34,851 nt of DNA from Staphylococcus pasteuri (GTDB lineage: Bacteria; Bacillota; Bacilli; Staphylococcales; Staphylococcaceae), in the NCBI RefSeq assembly GCF_003970495.1, contig NZ_RXWW01000014.1:1-34851 (forward strand), given 5' to 3'. Below the pieces are notes generated by a model. That model did no database searches and was not told the DNA's origin. It saw only the letters and a list, made by a program, of their open reading frames with translations. Positions 32,133 to 34,851 of this stretch are shown here, piece by piece. Numbering within the stretch: position 1 is the first letter of the stretch; every line of letters starts with the position of its first letter. A program made the translations under genes and the position numbers.

Positions 32133-32885
32133 ATGTTATTAGAAGTGAAGCAAGTTAAAAAAGTGTTTGGCAAGGGGCTAAATAGGACAGAAGCATTAAG
32201 TGATATGAATTTATTTGTTGATAAAGGTGAATTTGTAGCTATTATAGGAGAATCAGGTTCGGGAAAAACAACTTTACTTCAACTTATTGCGACGTTCGAT
32301 CAATTGACAGAAGGAACGATTCAAATCGATGGTCAATCATTAGCATCACTGAAATCGAAAGATATCGCTTCATTTCGACGTGAACAATTAGGTTTTGTTT
32401 TTCAAGACTTTAATTTATTAGATTCAATGACTAACAAAGATAATATTTTAATGCCATTAGTTTTGGCTAATAAACCAGTTAAAGTTATGCAACAGCGTAT
32501 TGATAACTTAGCTCAGCGTCTTAATATTAGTGATATATTAAATCAATTTCCTAACCAAATTTCTGGAGGACAAAAGCAACGAGTAGCTATAGCAAGAGCG
32601 CTTATTACACAACCCCAAATTTTATTAGCTGATGAGCCCACTGGTGCACTTGATTCGAAAAGTTCAAAACATTTAATGCAATTATTTCAACAAATTAATC
32701 AACAACAATTACAAACGATTTTGATGGTGACTCATTCTAATATTGATGCTTCATATGCGAATAGAGTCATATTTATAAAAGATGGACGTTTGTACCATGA
32801 AATTTATCGTGGAGAAGAAAGACAATCAGAATATCAAAAGCGAATTGCTGATAGTTTAGCTATCTTAAATAATGGGAGGGAGTAA
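32133..32885 (+). CDS. braD: ABC transporter ATPase BraD (BceA-like)
   Basis: The 250-residue ATPase has a Walker [10 protein letters not shown] (39-47), a Q-loop in [10 protein letters not shown], an ABC signature ISGGQKQR (near 143), Walker [13 protein letters not shown] and H-loop VTHS. Such ATPases pair with a ten-helix BceB-type permease to remove peptide antibiotics from their lipid targets, and to signal to the kinase. BraDE and VraDE are the staphylococcal examples. The start ATG follows AGGAGCG. The gap of 106 bases from braS has a terminator and a probable own promoter, so braDE may be expressed separately from braRS. Confidence 0.92.
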   Translation: MLLEVKQVKKVFGKGLNRTEALSDMNLFVDKGEFVAIIGESGSGKTTLLQLIATFDQLTEGTIQIDGQSLASLKSKDIASFRREQLGFVFQDFNLLDSMTNKDNILMPLVLANKPVKVMQQRIDNLAQRLNISDILNQFPNQISGGQKQRVAIARALITQPQILLADEPTGALDSKSSKHLMQLFQQINQQQLQTILMVTHSNIDASYANRVIFIKDGRLYHEIYRGEERQSEYQKRIADSLAILNNGRE

Positions 32886-32890
32886 ATGAG

Positions 32891-34851
32891 ATGCCCTTTT
32901 CGATGATTTGGACTATGGTTAAGCGTCATTTTGTAACACAACGACATATCATCTTACCATTTATTTTATCTTCAAGTATTATATTTGCTATAGAATACAT
33001 ATTATTATCTATTACGACTAATTCATATATACAACAACATCACCAAATGCTAGGTATGTTTGCAATTATTGGTAATGTATTCATGTCATTATTGGCTGTC
33101 ATTTTTATTATTTATGCCAATCAATTTGTAATGAAACAACAACAAAAGACATTTTCACTGTATCTTATTTTAGGAATGGAAAAGAAACATATTAGAGTGA
33201 TGTTACTTATTGAACATATAATAAAATACTGCATTATAACGATAATTAGTATCGTGGGTGGATATTTATTTGGATCATTATTCTTTATGTTAATCAATAA
33301 AATTACGACAGGTCATCAAACTAGTTTACGTGCATATCCATTTGATGTTAAAGCAATGTGGATTACATTATTGTTGTTATTTATAGTGATGTTATTACTT
33401 TTTATGATTAATCAATTTAAAATCACGCTACAAAATCCTATGCAATTAATTAATAAAAAGGTTTATCACAAGCGACGTTATAAAAAAGTGATCAATTATA
33501 TACTTCTACTTGTAGGCATTATTCTTGTGGGCAATGGTTATAGAATTGCATTGCAGGACAATACGCCTGTTGAATCTTTTTTTGCATTGTTTATAGCTAT
33601 ATTTTTCGTGTTTTCTGGTACTTATTTATTATTTGTTTCATTCAGTGTGCTTATAATAGAAAGATTACAAAAGTTGCCAAAGTATTATTATCAACCTAAG
33701 CATTTCTTTTTAATTTCTGGTCTAAGAACACGCATGAAATCTAATGCTATTGGTTTGGCAAGCATAGCACTACTTTGTACTTTCTTAATTGTTACTTTAG
33801 GGATGACAGTAACTACATATAGAGGTTTAGATAAAAATGTAAATGAAATGTGGAAAAATCAATATGTAACGAGTGTAGATGGAGACTTTCATCATAATCA
33901 ACAAACTGCTAAAAAAGTAAAAAAAGTAATTAATGATATTAAACAGAAGACGAATGCTGATACGCCAAAAGTTTATACGCAATCACTGTTTAATGTATAT
34001 TTGGATGCTAATTCAGAATATCAAAGATTATTAAAACCGAGTGAAACACCAAATAAGTTTAATATTGATCCAGGGAAAAATAAAAATGTATTTATAACTG
34101 TTATGAATTTAAATGACTATAATCAATTTAATCGTCATCTCCATCTTAAAGATAATGAAGTTGGCGTAAACACTAATATGAATATTCTAGATGATTCTGA
34201 CAAAATAGTCATACAAGGTAAACCTTACCATATAAAACGTGTCCATCAGACTAACGTTAATTCTCTAAGATTCAGTGAAAATATTAATTTGATAGTGAAA
34301 AATGATAGGGAATTAAATCAAATAGTTAACTACTATAACAAGTCGACATCACAATCGAACATGCATTTAACAAATACGACGATAGAGTTTAATGACTATG
34401 AGTTAAAAGGAAATGATTCACCGATAATACATGAGATTGAACGAAAACATGATATAGATATTAGTACTTATGAGCAATTTAAGAACGTTTGGTACAACAT
34501 TAATGGAGGACTTATATTTGTTGGAAGTTTAGTATCATTAGTTCTATTTATTGGCATATTTTTAATTATTTATTACAAGCAAGTTTCTGAAGCACAAGAA
34601 GATGTTCAAAATTATCTTACTATGGAACATTTAGGTATTGATAATCAGAAAATCAAACACATATTGGATCAACAATTAATATGGTTATTTAGTATTCCTT
34701 TTATCGTAGCTATCATTCATACATTATTTGCTTCTAAAATTATATATGAAATTTTAGGTTTGTTTGGAGAAGTATACATAGGTATATATATTACAAGCTT
34801 TATAAGTATTGTTCTCATTGTAGGTATAATTTATTTTATTATGTATAAAAT
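32891..34851 (+). CDS. braE: ABC permease BraE (BceB-like; 3' end outside window)
   Basis: The frame is open to the window end (653 codons seen). It starts at ATG 32891, ten bases after GGGAGGG and six bases after the braD stop. The layout is that of BceB-type permeases: N-terminal helices near 20-40 and 55-75, others at 105-130, 155-180, 195-215, 235-255 and 280-305, a large external domain (about 315-530), then helices near 538-560, 595-615 and 625-650. The external domain is thought to recognise the peptide or the lipid-peptide complex and decides specificity. With BraD it should form the sensor and detoxification transporter for BraRS. By the visible length only a few residues should be missing. 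Confidence 0.9.
   Translation, partial: MPFSMIWTMVKRHFVTQRHIILPFILSSSIIFAIEYILLSITTNSYIQQHHQMLGMFAIIGNVFMSLLAVIFIIYANQFVMKQQQKTFSLYLILGMEKKHIRVMLLIEHIIKYCIITIISIVGGYLFGSLFFMLINKITTGHQTSLRAYPFDVKAMWITLLLLFIVMLLLFMINQFKITLQNPMQLINKKVYHKRRYKKVINYILLLVGIILVGNGYRIALQDNTPVESFFALFIAIFFVFSGTYLLFVSFSVLIIERLQKLPKYYYQPKHFFLISGLRTRMKSNAIGLASIALLCTFLIVTLGMTVTTYRGLDKNVNEMWKNQYVTSVDGDFHHNQQTAKKVKKVINDIKQKTNADTPKVYTQSLFNVYLDANSEYQRLLKPSETPNKFNIDPGKNKNVFITVMNLNDYNQFNRHLHLKDNEVGVNTNMNILDDSDKIVIQGKPYHIKRVHQTNVNSLRFSENINLIVKNDRELNQIVNYYNKSTSQSNMHLTNTTIEFNDYELKGNDSPIIHEIERKHDIDISTYEQFKNVWYNINGGLIFVGSLVSLVLFIGIFLIIYYKQVSEAQEDVQNYLTMEHLGIDNQKIKHILDQQLIWLFSIPFIVAIIHTLFASKIIYEILGLFGEVYIGIYITSFISIVLIVGIIYFIMYK

Overview
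This AT-rich window looks like chromosomal DNA of a Staphylococcus, most likely a coagulase-negative species near S. epidermidis. The evidence is the gene set: a SasF-like LPxAG wall protein, a ScaH-type glucosaminidase-CHAP hydrolase, YhgE/Pip, IsaB, a 507-residue aureolysin/SepA-type protease and a BraRS-BraDE (NsaRS/BceAB-type) peptide-antibiotic module. Proteins look closely staphylococcal, and Shine-Dalgarno sequences are strong throughout. I see no tRNA, rRNA, insertion sequence, CRISPR array or prophage. The species call is inference.

Layout. 1-295 (-): a very small LPETG cell-wall protein, cut by the window edge. 517-7263: redox and efflux genes, namely a divergent MsrA, a DoxX-like membrane protein with a luciferase-like monooxygenase, an MFS exporter, a flavin reductase, and an MFS exporter next to its probable TetR repressor (matching operators before both), followed by a second TetR gene. 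7476-11140 (-): an MmpL/RND exporter with a long hydrophilic tail, followed in the same operon by an orphan OpuAC-like binding lipoprotein. 11620-20346: Ohr peroxidase, SasF-like protein, ScaH-like hydrolase, YhgE and a Q/S/N-rich membrane-anchored protein, which together form an envelope block. 20484-24127: M20 peptidase, IsaB and the SepA-type protease. 24539-25782: ornithine carbamoyltransferase with tandem ARG-like boxes, and a small partner gene. 25869-28125: a 2-oxo acid decarboxylase divergent from a MarR regulator. 28359-30006: a 33-residue membrane peptide and alkaline phosphatase with a PHO-box-like array. 30273-34851: a small membrane protein and braR, braS, braD and braE, the last cut by the window edge.

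How the genes work together. Most of the window deals with the cell surface and chemical stress: exporters under local repressors, thiol and methionine repair, wall-anchored proteins, wall hydrolysis, secreted protease and antigen, and antimicrobial-peptide sensing with detoxification. In S. aureus, FarE (an MmpL protein) and SasF have both been linked to fatty-acid survival, so having relatives of both here with Ohr suggests a skin-lipid defence neighbourhood (inference).

I found no wholly new multi-gene system. The most useful new observations are regulatory or concern small genes: the paired TetR operators (6001-6016, 6641-6656), tandem ARG boxes (24471-24504), the PHO-box array (30064-30102), the MmpL plus orphan binding-protein pair, and three small membrane or wall proteins (1-295, 28359-28460, 30273-30440) that automated calling could easily miss.
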